Shown: piece by piece, positions 35,717 through 45,667 of the stretch
Layout: each line of letters starts with the position of its first letter
Numbering within the stretch: the first letter of the stretch is position 1
Assembly (NCBI RefSeq): GCF_008087665.1
Contig: NZ_CP042912.1
Coordinates: forward strand, 6,262,001 to 6,326,000
Direction of reading: 5' to 3'
Source: Mariniblastus fucicola
GTDB lineage: Bacteria > Planctomycetota > Planctomycetia > Pirellulales > Pirellulaceae
DNA length: 64,000 nt
Made by a program: the position numbers and the translations under genes
Notes under the pieces: model-generated
Seen by the model: the letters and a program-made list of their open reading frames with translations, nothing else
Databases searched by the model: none
Told to the model about the DNA's origin: nothing

Positions 35717-36603
35717 TGATTGACAGCGTGATGACTTCCGAAGAATTTCCACAATGGTTTGTTGACCTGTTGGTCCTGCGAGCAACCGACAAGCTTGACG
35801 CGGATCAGCAGCGACAGTTTGACCAGTTCGTGGACGAACATCCTGATCGCGATCGCATTGAACTCGAGGCGGAGAAGTACGAACTTACGGCCGCGGCGAT
35901 CGAGATGGGTCTGGAAAACGTCGTGAACGTTGACTCAGAGAGCGCGATGAACTCGATGCCCGAAGCGTTGCGGAAGAAAGTTCTCGAAGGCGCGAAACGG
36001 CACTTCGAAGCAATGCCTGCAACGTCTGAAGTAGCTGCTCCGAAAACACCAACAGTGAGCCGCGCTCCCGAAGCCGGTTTGACGTCACGAGAAGCGTTGG
36101 CCTGGCTGGCCGCAGCAGCCGCGGTCGTATTGTTGCTGACGGGTTGGAACCCTTTCGCCGCACCGACGGCAGTTGTTGACAATGGAAGTGCGATTGAAAA
36201 TCGGACTCCAACGGTCGAAGAACAACTGGCTGATTTTTTGAGCGGTGAGGAAGCGGATTTGGTTCGCGTGGATTGGACGCCAACTGACAAAGACTCCGAT
36301 GCTTCCGGTGAAGTCGTGTGGCGAGATTCAGCGCAGCAGGGCTTTATGGTTTTCGATGGATTGCGGCCAAACGATCCGGCTCAGAGTCAGTATCAGCTGT
36401 GGATTTTTGACAGCCAGACAGGAGACAAGCATCCGATCGACGGCGGCGTGTTCGATGTCGCGGCGGGACAGAAGACGATTGTCCCGATAGATGCCCGGAT
36501 TCCGGTTGCGGACGTTTCGATGTTCGCGATCACCGAGGAAAAACCTGGCGGTGTCGTTGTCTCGGATCGAGAACGGCTGCCTTTGTTGGCGAAAGTTAAT
36601 TAG
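35713..36603 (+). CDS. Anti-sigma factor, RskA-type
   Basis: This 296-residue protein has a cytoplasmic N-terminal sigma-binding region (DLLVLRATDKLDADQQRQFDQF), one membrane helix at about 127-143 (ALAWLAAAAAVVLLLTGW), and a periplasmic RskA-C-like domain (YQLWIFDSQTGDKHPIDGGVFDV, then VSMFAITEEKPGGV). RskA proteins hold SigK at the membrane and release it by regulated proteolysis. A rhomboid protease gene lies at 47.7 kb, but no functional link is shown. It is translationally coupled to the sigma gene. Confidence 0.9.
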   Translation: MMIDSVMTSEEFPQWFVDLLVLRATDKLDADQQRQFDQFVDEHPDRDRIELEAEKYELTAAAIEMGLENVVNVDSESAMNSMPEALRKKVLEGAKRHFEAMPATSEVAAPKTPTVSRAPEAGLTSREALAWLAAAAAVVLLLTGWNPFAAPTAVVDNGSAIENRTPTVEEQLADFLSGEEADLVRVDWTPTDKDSDASGEVVWRDSAQQGFMVFDGLRPNDPAQSQYQLWIFDSQTGDKHPIDGGVFDVAAGQKTIVPIDARIPVADVSMFAITEEKPGGVVVSDRERLPLLAKVN

Positions 36604-36787
36604 CCGATTGGCTCAGGCGGTTTCAAGTAGGTCAGGCTGTCCCAGCCTGACACCTAGAACATACGAGTCTGGGACAGACTCGCCTACTACTGGGACAGAC
36701 TCGCCTACTGTGGGATCGAGCCAGATTCTGCCTACTGTGACAGAATGTTCGCTTCGATTTCGTGAACATCACGATAAACTATCGGAA
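36604..36787. repeat. Hairpin and tandem repeats between anti-sigma gene and ctaA
   Basis: GTCAGGCT-gtccc-AGCCTGAC at 36631-36651 and GAGTCT-gggac-AGACTC at about 36665-36681 are perfect hairpins whose loops are complementary to each other. A 21-bp unit (CTGGGACAGACTCGCCTACT) is repeated at 36669-36689 and 36690-36710, with a decayed third copy ending near 36738. They may act as terminator or mRNA-stability elements for the operon. Confidence 0.7.
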
Positions 36788-37903
36788 ATGTTGAAAACGC
36801 CACCACAACCCAATACCGACGCCGACCAAAATTCGGACGTCGAAACTACGCAGACGACATCGCGGCAGAAACGTTCGACGATGCCACATCGCGTTGCCGT
36901 GCTGCTGACGATCATCGTCTTTCCCCTGATCTGGTTTGGCGGATTGGTCACGTCGTGGGATGCCGGGATGGCGGTTCCCGACTGGCCGGGAACATTCGGC
37001 TACAACATGTTTGCGTATCCGATCTCGACCTGGTTTTTTGGACCATGGGATCTTTTCGTCGAGCACGGACATCGGCTATTGGCTTCCTTGTCAGGGCTGA
37101 TTGCAATCGCACTAATGTGGTTCACGTTCCGACGTGACTCGCGTTGGTGGGTTCGCTGGTATTCCGTGGCTCTGTTTTTACTGGTTGGATTTCAAGGATT
37201 GCTTGGCGGGATCCGTGTGCTGTCAGCAAAAGGAAAACTCGGTGACTTTGACGTATTCTTCAGTGACCGCACGATCGCCAAGATTCATGGCTGTGTCGGA
37301 CCGGCGTTTTTCCTTCTTGTTGTCGGGTTCTGCGTTGTGACCTCGCGATGGTGGTTTGCGCAAGAAACTTTTCGCGACAAAGGCAAGTCCTCCCGTTCGT
37401 TCACTTCGACGTGGCCAACATTGATGTTGGTAGCGGCATATTGCCAGTTGGTCGTCGGAGCGTTTCTGCGACACATTTCCGAAGCAGCTTCGCCGTCCCA
37501 TTTTCAGGGCCTGGTCGTTTTGCATGTACTGATTGCAATCAGCCTGGTCGTCGGGACTTTCGTCCAGGCAATTGCCGTCGCCCGCGCGAATCGTCGTGAG
37601 CCAGCAAGTCGAGCGTTGGTATGGTCGATGCGTTTGCTCGTGCTGGCGATCCTTGTTCAATTTTCGCTCGGAGTCGGAACGTGGGTCGTGAAGTTCGGCT
37701 GGCCTGTCTGGTTTGCGGACATGGAGTTTGCTGCCGGATTCGTTGTGCCTGAAAAAAGCATGTTCCAGATGAATTTGGTCACGGCTCACGTGGCGGTCGG
37801 ATCCCTGATCCTCGCATTGTGGACCGTGCAGGTATTTCGGGCTCATCGGCTGTTTGCTCCAGCGATGCTCGGGACGCGGGGCAAACCACGACTCGAAACG
37901 TGA
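36788..37903 (+). CDS. ctaA: Heme A synthase
   Basis: This 371-residue membrane protein of the COX15/CtaA family oxidises heme O to heme A for cytochrome oxidase. It has about eight helices with the expected conserved His residues: FVEHGHRLLASL, KIHGCVG, FLRHISEAASPSHFQGLVVLH and VTAHVAVGS. The early TSWDAGMAVPDWPGTFG segment is typical of the family. The ATG at 36788 begins a polar tail before the first helix. It opens a plus-strand oxidase-assembly block. Confidence 0.9.
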   Translation: MLKTPPQPNTDADQNSDVETTQTTSRQKRSTMPHRVAVLLTIIVFPLIWFGGLVTSWDAGMAVPDWPGTFGYNMFAYPISTWFFGPWDLFVEHGHRLLASLSGLIAIALMWFTFRRDSRWWVRWYSVALFLLVGFQGLLGGIRVLSAKGKLGDFDVFFSDRTIAKIHGCVGPAFFLLVVGFCVVTSRWWFAQETFRDKGKSSRSFTSTWPTLMLVAAYCQLVVGAFLRHISEAASPSHFQGLVVLHVLIAISLVVGTFVQAIAVARANRREPASRALVWSMRLLVLAILVQFSLGVGTWVVKFGWPVWFADMEFAAGFVVPEKSMFQMNLVTAHVAVGSLILALWTVQVFRAHRLFAPAMLGTRGKPRLET

Positions 37904-38070
37904 TGCAAAATCTGCGTTGCAGCTGACCGCACGTCGATGACGATGTTTCCTGATCGCGATGCGACACTATTGTCGCAGTTAAAACCACAAACTGACTTTT
38001 CAAAGCCAACACCGCAGATGACAATGGCCGGGCCTCACCGAGGCCTCCACCAAATTTCTTCAAAGCCCTG

Positions 38071-39033
38071 ATGTCTGCACCTATCGAAACTGAAAAATCA
38101 TCTGGTCAAGCCGGGAGCGATCCGTCGATCGGGACCAATCGGCCCGGCAAAGCTGATTCAGACTCCGAGAGTCGCATGTCGGCGTTTGTTGAGCTGACCA
38201 AGATGCGGATTTCGATCATGGTGGTGCTGACATTCGTCGTCGCAGCCATCGTCTCGCAGCCTCAGTTTATCGACCCGTGGATTATGTTATGGGGCACGGT
38301 TGGCTGTTTGCTGATTTGCTTTAGCGGCAACGCGATGAACATGTATGTCGAGCGAAAGACAGACTCGCTGATGCCGCGAACCGCTGGTCGCCCGTTGCCA
38401 GCGGACAAACTGACTTCGATCGAAGTTCTGATTTTCGGCGCGGCAACGTTTGTCGCCAGCACGGCAATTTTTTGGAATCTCGTCAATTGGCAGACCGCGG
38501 TCTGTGCTGCCGTGAACTGGATCGTGTATGTGATCGTTTACACGCCTCTGAAACGAAAAACCTGGTTCAACACAGAAATTGGAGCCGTCGCTGGCGCCCT
38601 CCCGGTGATCATGGGAGCTCTTGCAACAACCGAAACGGTGCCGCTGGTTGCGTGGGCGTTTTTTGGTGTCCTGGTGTTCTGGCAGTTTCCGCACTTTATG
38701 GCGATCGCCTGGAAGTACCGGCACGAATACAAAGCTGGCGGGTTACAAATGTTGACCGTCGTTGATCCCAGCGGAAAACGGGCAGGCTTCAAATCAGTAG
38801 TGACCTGTGTGCTGCTAATTTTGTGCAGCCTGATTCCTGTTGTGGAAGTTCGTACCATCTTCCACGTCATTTTGTTGGTGACGATTTCGTTGATCGTTGG
38901 GGCACCTTATTTGAAAGCTTCGATTGGATTCAACGCGGACCCGAACGACATCACGGCAAAAAAGCTGATGCGTTCCTCACTGCTGTACTTGCCGCTTTAC
39001 ATGGCCGGATTGTTAATCGTCTATCTGACCTGA
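38071..39033 (+). CDS. ctaB: Protoheme IX farnesyltransferase (heme O synthase)
   Basis: This 320-residue UbiA-family prenyltransferase adds a farnesyl group to heme B, giving heme O, the substrate of CtaA. The first polyprenyl-binding motif is [20 protein letters not shown] and the second is [15 protein letters not shown], followed by [11 protein letters not shown] polar N-terminus (1-40) precedes [13 protein letters not shown]. The stop is 1 bp before the start of the COX3-like gene. Confidence 0.93.
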   Translation: MSAPIETEKSSGQAGSDPSIGTNRPGKADSDSESRMSAFVELTKMRISIMVVLTFVVAAIVSQPQFIDPWIMLWGTVGCLLICFSGNAMNMYVERKTDSLMPRTAGRPLPADKLTSIEVLIFGAATFVASTAIFWNLVNWQTAVCAAVNWIVYVIVYTPLKRKTWFNTEIGAVAGALPVIMGALATTETVPLVAWAFFGVLVFWQFPHFMAIAWKYRHEYKAGGLQMLTVVDPSGKRAGFKSVVTCVLLILCSLIPVVEVRTIFHVILLVTISLIVGAPYLKASIGFNADPNDITAKKLMRSSLLYLPLYMAGLLIVYLT

Positions 39034-39034
39034 C

Positions 39035-40315
39035 ATGACCTCGACCGTTGAAGAAAACCGATTCCGGCGCGATCTGCGTGGGCACACCTTTCGGTACCAG
39101 CCAGCCGTTTCGATGTCGCGCGGCAGGCTAGCGATGTGGATATTCCTGTCGTCGGAACTTATCTTCTTCCTCGTTTTGATTTGCACCTACCTTGGGTTGC
39201 GTTTCAACGATCACGATGCCGCCTGGCCGACGCCTGATCAGGTGCACCTAAGCCAATGGCTCGGGGCTTTAAGCGTTTTCCTACTGATTTGCTCCAGCAT
39301 GGCAATCGTGTTGGCTCGCAAAGCTGCCCGACGAAACGATACGTCCAAGTCCAAACGTTGGACGTTGCTTGTTCTGATTTTAGGAGCCGCATTCGTAGGC
39401 ATCGCTGGCGTCGAATACGCTTCGAAGTTCAAACGAGGCGTCCATCCGGCGTCTCCGCAAAGTTTGATCTACGACCGGGCGGATCTGGCTTGGCTTTCAG
39501 GTCTCAAACAGGACGTTCGATCGCAAATTCGAATTCTGGAGGACAGCGAGAAGAATGCTTCCAATCAGGAACGGCTTGAGAATCTGTTCCTGATCCAAAC
39601 CGGCATGGTGCAGTGGACAGAATCCAATGTCGGCCGGTCGGGCGATCCGAACTTGCGGAGCCTGGCGTTGGTTTCGTTGGCCAGTCAAATCTATCCGGAG
39701 AGTTTTTCGCGTGAGCAATTGCAGCGAATCGAGCAGTACGCCCGCAACGAAAAAGCAGAAACTGAATCAGCACTTGTAGATTTGGAGCAGCGATTGGAGG
39801 AAGCCAATGATACGCTGCGAAAGCTGCAGAAAGAAATTGGAATCCTCAGCCAGCTGACCAAAGACCTCGCGAATAAAGCGAATCAACTCAGTGCGGAAAA
39901 CGGTGAAGCCGACGATGCCGAAAAGCGATTGGCTGTCGTCATTAAGCAGGCGACAGACACAACGGCAACGATCACGGCGCTTACAGGCAATGTGCCGCGG
40001 CTTCGCAACCGCGTTCAGGCCTACCAAGAACTGAATTTGCTCGATGTAGCGAATAACGCGAATCGCGGCATCAACTACGACCATGATCTGAAACTGCCAA
40101 TTGTCATTCCCGGCGGCAATGCCTGGGCTGACACTTACTTTCTGCTCACCGGTTGCCATGCTGTTCACGTGTCGATCGGCATGATCGCGATTATTTTGAT
40201 GCTGCCGGTGACATTGAACAAACTGAACTGCGGAATGATCGGCAACGTAGCCATACACTGGCACTTTGCCACGGTGGTTTGGATGTTTTTGTTTCCGCTG
40301 CTGTACTTGTTTTGA
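39035..40315 (+). CDS. Cytochrome c oxidase subunit III-like protein with coiled-coil insertion
   Basis: This 426-residue protein has three helices (about 33-54, 76-95, 109-127) and a C-terminal pair (366-392, 404-425) containing the COX3 signatures [15 protein letters not shown] and [17 protein letters not shown]. Between them, residues about 130-355 form a large polar insertion with a strong coiled coil (about 225-320, rich in Leu, Glu and Lys). COX3 is normally 200-260 residues without such an insert. The gene lies in the ctaA-ctaB block; oxidase subunits I and II are not in the window. Confidence 0.85.
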   Translation: MTSTVEENRFRRDLRGHTFRYQPAVSMSRGRLAMWIFLSSELIFFLVLICTYLGLRFNDHDAAWPTPDQVHLSQWLGALSVFLLICSSMAIVLARKAARRNDTSKSKRWTLLVLILGAAFVGIAGVEYASKFKRGVHPASPQSLIYDRADLAWLSGLKQDVRSQIRILEDSEKNASNQERLENLFLIQTGMVQWTESNVGRSGDPNLRSLALVSLASQIYPESFSREQLQRIEQYARNEKAETESALVDLEQRLEEANDTLRKLQKEIGILSQLTKDLANKANQLSAENGEADDAEKRLAVVIKQATDTTATITALTGNVPRLRNRVQAYQELNLLDVANNANRGINYDHDLKLPIVIPGGNAWADTYFLLTGCHAVHVSIGMIAIILMLPVTLNKLNCGMIGNVAIHWHFATVVWMFLFPLLYLF

Positions 40316-40411
40316 CTTTTCCCAATTCAAATCCTGCTTGTTTCCCTGGTGGTCGATCGAATCGAACACCCATTCAACCGGACCTCACTGGAGCCGAAAG
40401 CTCTCACTGAC

Positions 40412-41755
40412 ATGAACATAGTAAAAGACTCATCGCCAAAAGAAACGTCACCGAAAGAAACGTCACCGAAGCGCGGCCCCAACATGCTTGTGCTGGGAGC
40501 GTTGGCGGTTCTGGCATGTACTTTTCTCGGCATCGCTGTGGTCATTGGTTTGATGACGACGAAAGCTCCCATTGCTGGCTCAGGCAATTCGAACACCGGT
40601 CCTGAACCGAGCGCGGACAATCCGCCAGGCGCTGTGATCGTGGATGTCCCGTGGGATCACCTGCACCACATCGACAGCTTCGAAATGAAGAATCAAGACG
40701 GCGAAAAGTTCAGCACGGCTCAGTTCAGCGGCGAAAAGCCCTATCTCGTGAGCTTCTTCTTCGCCAGCTGCCCCAGTATTTGTCGCGACTTGAACAAACA
40801 GGTGGCAAGCCTGAACGAGCAACTCAAGAAAGAAGACGTTGCGTTCGTGACCATCACGGTGGATCCCGATCGAGACACGCCGGAAGTTCTGTCCGAGTAC
40901 GCTCAGGGCTTTGACGCAGTCTCGCCAAGGTGGACTTTTCTGACCGGACAGCAATACAAAATCAAACAGGTTGGCGAACAGATGTTTCGCGTCGAAGTCG
41001 TCGACATGGCGAACCACACCGACAACATTATGCTGGTCGACAAATGGGGAAAGTATCGCGACAGGTTCAAGTGGGACGATCCGTACGACATGAAGCGACT
41101 GGTCAACGTGGTCAAGGAAGTCGCTGCCGAAACGAAACCGCCGCTTGGCAAAACGGTGCGGACTCGCAACGCGATGGTTGGCCGCGAACCGATCGACTTG
41201 AGCACGGTTCAGTATTTGCGCGAGTTCCATCTCTACACCAGCGAAGAGAAACCTTTTTTCTCGCGTGACCTGACCGGTGAAGTCTGGATTGCAAACTTCT
41301 TTTTCACCTCGTGCCCGACGATCTGCAAACTACAAAGCAAATACATCGAAGGCCTGCAAAACCGGCTTGGTGAACATCCGACCAAACTGGTTAGCATCAC
41401 AACGGATCCCGTGACAGACATTCCTGCGACGTTGCGTGAGTACGCCAGAGACCACAACGCCGATCCGGACCGGTGGATATTTTTGACTGGAAATGAGAAA
41501 GTCATTCCTCGCGTCGGGTCTGAGTTTTTCAGTGCGATGGGTGGAGTGGGTCATCATTCGACAGAACTGTTTGTCGTCGACAAATGGGGCAACGTTCGCG
41601 GTCGATTCGACTGGCAAGACGCGGCTCAGGAAGTCGAGATGTTAAGCTTGGTCGATTCGCTGTGGAACGAATCCCGTCCGCCGGGTGAATTCAAACGCAT
41701 CGATGGCGGTTCAAAGCAGGATGAATCTGAATTTGAAGAAGAAGACGATGAGTAA
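40412..41755 (+). CDS. Tandem-SCO copper chaperone (two SCO1/SenC domains)
   Basis: This 447-residue membrane-anchored protein has a TM helix at about 25-49 and two SCO1/SenC thioredoxin-fold domains. Domain 1 has CPSIC (Cys120, Cys124) and His202 in ANHTDN. Domain 2 has CPTIC (Cys301, Cys305) and GHHSTEL (His381/382). Both therefore keep the Cu-binding CxxxC plus His. SCO proteins metallate the CuA site of oxidase subunit II. Fusion of two complete domains is unusual. The ATG at 40412 is preferred to an upstream GTG at 40349. It overlaps the DUF420 gene by 8 nt. Confidence 0.88.
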   Translation: MNIVKDSSPKETSPKETSPKRGPNMLVLGALAVLACTFLGIAVVIGLMTTKAPIAGSGNSNTGPEPSADNPPGAVIVDVPWDHLHHIDSFEMKNQDGEKFSTAQFSGEKPYLVSFFFASCPSICRDLNKQVASLNEQLKKEDVAFVTITVDPDRDTPEVLSEYAQGFDAVSPRWTFLTGQQYKIKQVGEQMFRVEVVDMANHTDNIMLVDKWGKYRDRFKWDDPYDMKRLVNVVKEVAAETKPPLGKTVRTRNAMVGREPIDLSTVQYLREFHLYTSEEKPFFSRDLTGEVWIANFFFTSCPTICKLQSKYIEGLQNRLGEHPTKLVSITTDPVTDIPATLREYARDHNADPDRWIFLTGNEKVIPRVGSEFFSAMGGVGHHSTELFVVDKWGNVRGRFDWQDAAQEVEMLSLVDSLWNESRPPGEFKRIDGGSKQDESEFEEEDDE

Positions 41756-42290
41756 CGATATACCTGCTGAAAACTTGCCGCTTGCCCGCAAGCTGTATCC
41801 AATCGCCTGGGTCCTGACCGTTGCGGTCCTGGGACTGGTTGCCGTGATGCATGAAATCAAACTGGACATCGGCATGGAGCTGAACTTCCTGCCGCCGATT
41901 CACGCGATCCTGAACTCGATGGTCGCTGTGCTGTTGATCTCTTCATTGGCAATGATCAAACAGGGTAACGTCAAAGGGCACCAAGGCGCGATCACCGCGG
42001 CAATGGTGTGCTCGGCCATGTTCCTGCTGTGCTACGTCGCGTATCACTTCACGACGCCAGGAACGGCGTACGGTGGAGAAGGCACCATTCGCTACGTCTA
42101 TTTCGCGCTGCTGATTTCGCACATCGTTTTGGCCGCCGTTAGTTTTCCGTTGATCCTGTTCACCTGGATTTTTGGATTCACCGGACAGATCAAACGCCAC
42201 AGGAAGTTTTCAAAGATCACATTCCCCATGTGGCTGTATGTTGCCGTGACCGGGCCTGTTTGCTATGTCATGCTGCGGCCATACTATTAG
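41748..42290 (+). CDS. DUF420 (CtaM-like) membrane protein
   Basis: This 180-residue protein has four or five helices and DUF420 features: NFLPPIHAILNS, KGHQGAITAAM, FLLCYVAYHF, and the late TGPVCYVMLRPYY. CtaM, a DUF420 protein, is needed for heme A-containing oxidase maturation in Firmicutes. It fits at the end of the oxidase-assembly block. The start at 41748 overlaps the SCO gene (ATGAGTAA). Confidence 0.9.
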   Translation: MSNDIPAENLPLARKLYPIAWVLTVAVLGLVAVMHEIKLDIGMELNFLPPIHAILNSMVAVLLISSLAMIKQGNVKGHQGAITAAMVCSAMFLLCYVAYHFTTPGTAYGGEGTIRYVYFALLISHIVLAAVSFPLILFTWIFGFTGQIKRHRKFSKITFPMWLYVAVTGPVCYVMLRPYY

Positions 42291-42355
42291 GCACGCAACG
42301 TCGGGTCCGAACAAACTGAACTTCCACGCGGCACCTCGCGCTACATCCCGAACGC

Positions 42356-45300
42356 CTAGCGTGTCAGGATGCTGGCCTCTGCCTTGATGGCCTGCCGAAC
42401 CGGTTCCTTTGGCTCTTCGACTTTCAACTGAAAGGCTCGTTCCAACGATGAATTCGGAGAGACCAAACCAACCGTTCCGATACCGGATACTCCGGTTGCT
42501 GATCCAGCATCTGTCGATGCCGTTATTGGCGAACCGATCAGCCGTAGTTTTTCCGATGGTCCTGCGTTGCCGCGTTGAAACGGATCAAGGTAACCAGTTC
42601 GCGTTGAATTCACGGTGGAAGCCTGAATCGTTGGCTTGGACTGGATCGGCGGAAAGTTCGAAACATCAAAATCGGACACCGAAACCTGATCGTCTTCCAG
42701 CACAGTTTGAAATCCAGATGTAGGTTTGGCATTCGCCCTGGCCGTCACGGGCTTTGAGGCTTTCGTTCGCACATCACTTTTCCCCAGCGGCGAAAGCTCC
42801 ATCGCGGGTTCGACAACAGGTGCTTCAAACGTCTGCGAAGCTACTGGCTCCCGAGGAGCAACAGGCTGGATCGGGTTCGCGTCGTACTCAATCGAGTTCA
42901 TTGAGTTCACGTTCGAGTTCGAATCGTCGCCGCCCGGAGGAGACATCACGGTTTCCGACTCCACGACTTCGCCTTCGTAAAATTCTTCGACGTACGTCTG
43001 AGCCTGTTGCAAACCGCAGCAGAAACGTTCGTTTTCCGCCACGCCTTCACGAGCCGCGACCCGCAAGCCGATGGTTTCATCGATCTCGCCCGGATCCACC
43101 CACTCAAACATTGGATCAAGCTCCATGGTTCCCATATCGAAATCCAGACTACGACGCAAAACTTCGTACTCGGTCCACAAACCAAGGTATCGATTTTGAG
43201 CACTGGTCAGGCCCTGAATCGCACCGGTCAGGTTTCGAGCAGTAACATCACTGAGCGTACTATCCTGTCCGGGAGCCGGAGGCTGGACCAGACGTGCCCG
43301 GGCAAGCTGAACGGCCTTGATGTTGACCTGAATGTTTTGACGGTTGAGCTCAAACAGCAACTTGTCCTGATTGATATTTCGAATCGTCTGTCGCAAGCTC
43401 TGGCTGATCGCGTCTTCGAAACGGTAGTAGCTACGCCGAGCCTGCTGGTAGGAAATCTGGGCCTGGCGATACGCATTGCGTTCGCTTTGGCGGACAATCG
43501 GAGCGTCAAAGCGGAATCCGGCTCTCAGGTTTCCGTCTTCGTAGCGAATGCGGAACGGATTATCGGCTCCGGCATTTCCAATCTCACCAGTCAACACGAG
43601 GTCCACTTGAGCCTCCAGTTGATCAGCGAAAAACTCAATTTGTCGCCAACGATCAACGAGCGATCCTCTGGCGTTCATCCAGTCGCGACGCAGGCAGCGA
43701 GCCGTCTCGAACGCCTGATCAGAATCGATATCAACGTTGGTAATTTCGATTGAGTTGGTTCGAGCCGTTGACTGCAACAGCGCCATCTCAAGCACGATTC
43801 CGTCGACCTCGGTCAGCAAATCAGGAATCCGTTTGGCGAAATCACGTTCGAGTTTTTCGTAGAACTCTGACCCGCTCAACCCTGACTGGTCACCGTTCTT
43901 GATACGGGCAATTCGCTCATCAATTTCAGCGATGATTCCGTCAAGTTTTGCAATCAGTGAACGTTCATTGTTTTCATTTTCAAGCTGATACTCCAGAATC
44001 TGGCTGGTCGGCACAGACTCTTCAGTAAAGACCAGCGTTTCCACCTGCGACTCCAGTCGTCCGGCCTCAATGTCATCCTTCACGGACTCCAGATAGCTCA
44101 GACGTTCGCTGCGAACTTCGCCCAGTCGCTTGATGTCTTCGGCGACGCGCTTTCGATCCTCGTCTTTAATCGAAGCGACCAACTGACGCGCCTGCATCAT
44201 GTAGGGAAGCAAAGCCTTCAGCTGTCGATCAAGGTTCTGGTTCTCAATGTCCACATCCTCGCCACCCTCTTCCTGCAAGCGGGCGTCGCGATAGAGCTGT
44301 CGCACGGTCGAGCCGAACTCGACAACGGAATCGCTGATTTCGTCGCGAAGCGCTTTGACTGCTTCGATGCGTTCCGGGAACGTATCGTCGATCAGCTTGA
44401 ATCCGTCGAGGAATGGGTCTTCGATAACAACGTCGACGTCCGGCGGCAAACCAATCAGGACCTTGAATCGGTCCAGCGAATCCTTGTAGGTAATGCGGGA
44501 ATTGAGCAAGGACTCCTGTTGGCCGTAAACGCTGGATTCGAATTGAGCAACCTGCAACGAGTCAATCCGGTCGCGTTCGAAAAGCTCACGGAACTGTTTC
44601 AGCAGCGACTCGAACTGAGCCACGCTGAACTCAAGGTTTTTGATTTGTTGTTTCTGCTGCAGCAGTCCCAGGTATCCTCCAACATTGGAACCCGCGAGTC
44701 CCGGTTGGTTCAAAAAGGAACTGGTCGTTTGAGACGGCCCTGCTCCAGCGTCACGCCCCGTTGCGATCTCAAGGTAGAAACCGCGACGGAATCGTTCCAA
44801 CTGCCGAACGTTCGCCAACAAAGTTCGCTCTGCCTGAGTCAGGCTTTCCATGATTCGTTCACGTCCCGCTCCACGGAGCAACGGCTGGATCACGGAAAAG
44901 TTAATCAGCGAGTTGGCTGACGTTGTGTTGTTGCCAGAGAATTCCCACAAAATCGTGTTAGCCAAACCAACAACGAAGTTCGCGCCAGTGATGCCCAATC
45001 GCCTGGCTGACAATCCGCCACCGTTTACGCCCAGCGAATTTTCCACGGTCGTTGACGACGAACCCGTTCCAGTTTGAAACCGTCCACGACCGGTCAGGAA
45101 CGAATTGAATCCGGAGAACAATTGCGAATCAAAACCGAAACGCTGGATCGAAACTTCGAGCGCGGAAAGATAAAGTGTCTCCCGTTGCTGCTGCAAATCC
45201 GGACTGTGGATCAAAGCCATTCGATACGCATCGGACAGCGACAGAACAACCTGTCCTTTTTCGTTAACCGGCAAGTATTGTCGCCAAGTTGGGTTTTCGA

Positions 45301-45667
45301 CTTCTTCGATGTCCCCGTTGGCGTGCCAATGCGGATAGCCAGGCTTCCCGTCGACCGTGTGCATCAGCTTGTGAGCTGCGGGATCGTCTGGAGGAATCGG
45401 CGGATGGTCGGCCGAGAACGGATCAAACATCCGCGACATCGGATCGATGTGAACATCACCAGTGGCGGAATTCCATCGACTACCGAGCTTCTCCGTCACC
45501 AGACGTCGAGCTTCAGCGTCGGCTTGGCGGCGATAGAATCCGCGATGGCAGCCGGCGATCATTACCAACTGAGCGGAGCAAATAGAAAACAGGATGGCCA
45601 ATGCGATTGCGCGGTTTCTACGTGCGCAGCCTGAGCCAGGCGTTGTCTGTGTGTGGGTCTGGGACAC
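42356..45667 (-). CDS. Giant TolC-like outer-membrane efflux lipoprotein
   Basis: This 1103-residue lipoprotein has signal and lipobox MIAGC (Cys40). Long helical regions typical of outer-membrane factor (OEP/TolC) proteins appear on both sides: SDAYRMALIHSPDLQQQRETLY with QPLLRGAGRER early, and RNAYRQAQISYQQARRSYYR with the LxxAQNRYLGLWTEYEVL repeat late. The usual family length is 450-500; the extra length lies in a roughly 250-residue Glu-rich coiled region (about 440-650) and a disordered Pro/Ser/Val-rich C-terminus. It could be the exit duct for the RND pump at 21-25 kb, though no gene adjacency shows this. Confidence 0.82.
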   Translation of the reverse strand: MSQTHTQTTPGSGCARRNRAIALAILFSICSAQLVMIAGCHRGFYRRQADAEARRLVTEKLGSRWNSATGDVHIDPMSRMFDPFSADHPPIPPDDPAAHKLMHTVDGKPGYPHWHANGDIEEVENPTWRQYLPVNEKGQVVLSLSDAYRMALIHSPDLQQQRETLYLSALEVSIQRFGFDSQLFSGFNSFLTGRGRFQTGTGSSSTTVENSLGVNGGGLSARRLGITGANFVVGLANTILWEFSGNNTTSANSLINFSVIQPLLRGAGRERIMESLTQAERTLLANVRQLERFRRGFYLEIATGRDAGAGPSQTTSSFLNQPGLAGSNVGGYLGLLQQKQQIKNLEFSVAQFESLLKQFRELFERDRIDSLQVAQFESSVYGQQESLLNSRITYKDSLDRFKVLIGLPPDVDVVIEDPFLDGFKLIDDTFPERIEAVKALRDEISDSVVEFGSTVRQLYRDARLQEEGGEDVDIENQNLDRQLKALLPYMMQARQLVASIKDEDRKRVAEDIKRLGEVRSERLSYLESVKDDIEAGRLESQVETLVFTEESVPTSQILEYQLENENNERSLIAKLDGIIAEIDERIARIKNGDQSGLSGSEFYEKLERDFAKRIPDLLTEVDGIVLEMALLQSTARTNSIEITNVDIDSDQAFETARCLRRDWMNARGSLVDRWRQIEFFADQLEAQVDLVLTGEIGNAGADNPFRIRYEDGNLRAGFRFDAPIVRQSERNAYRQAQISYQQARRSYYRFEDAISQSLRQTIRNINQDKLLFELNRQNIQVNIKAVQLARARLVQPPAPGQDSTLSDVTARNLTGAIQGLTSAQNRYLGLWTEYEVLRRSLDFDMGTMELDPMFEWVDPGEIDETIGLRVAAREGVAENERFCCGLQQAQTYVEEFYEGEVVESETVMSPPGGDDSNSNVNSMNSIEYDANPIQPVAPREPVASQTFEAPVVEPAMELSPLGKSDVRTKASKPVTARANAKPTSGFQTVLEDDQVSVSDFDVSNFPPIQSKPTIQASTVNSTRTGYLDPFQRGNAGPSEKLRLIGSPITASTDAGSATGVSGIGTVGLVSPNSSLERAFQLKVEEPKEPVRQAIKAEASILTR

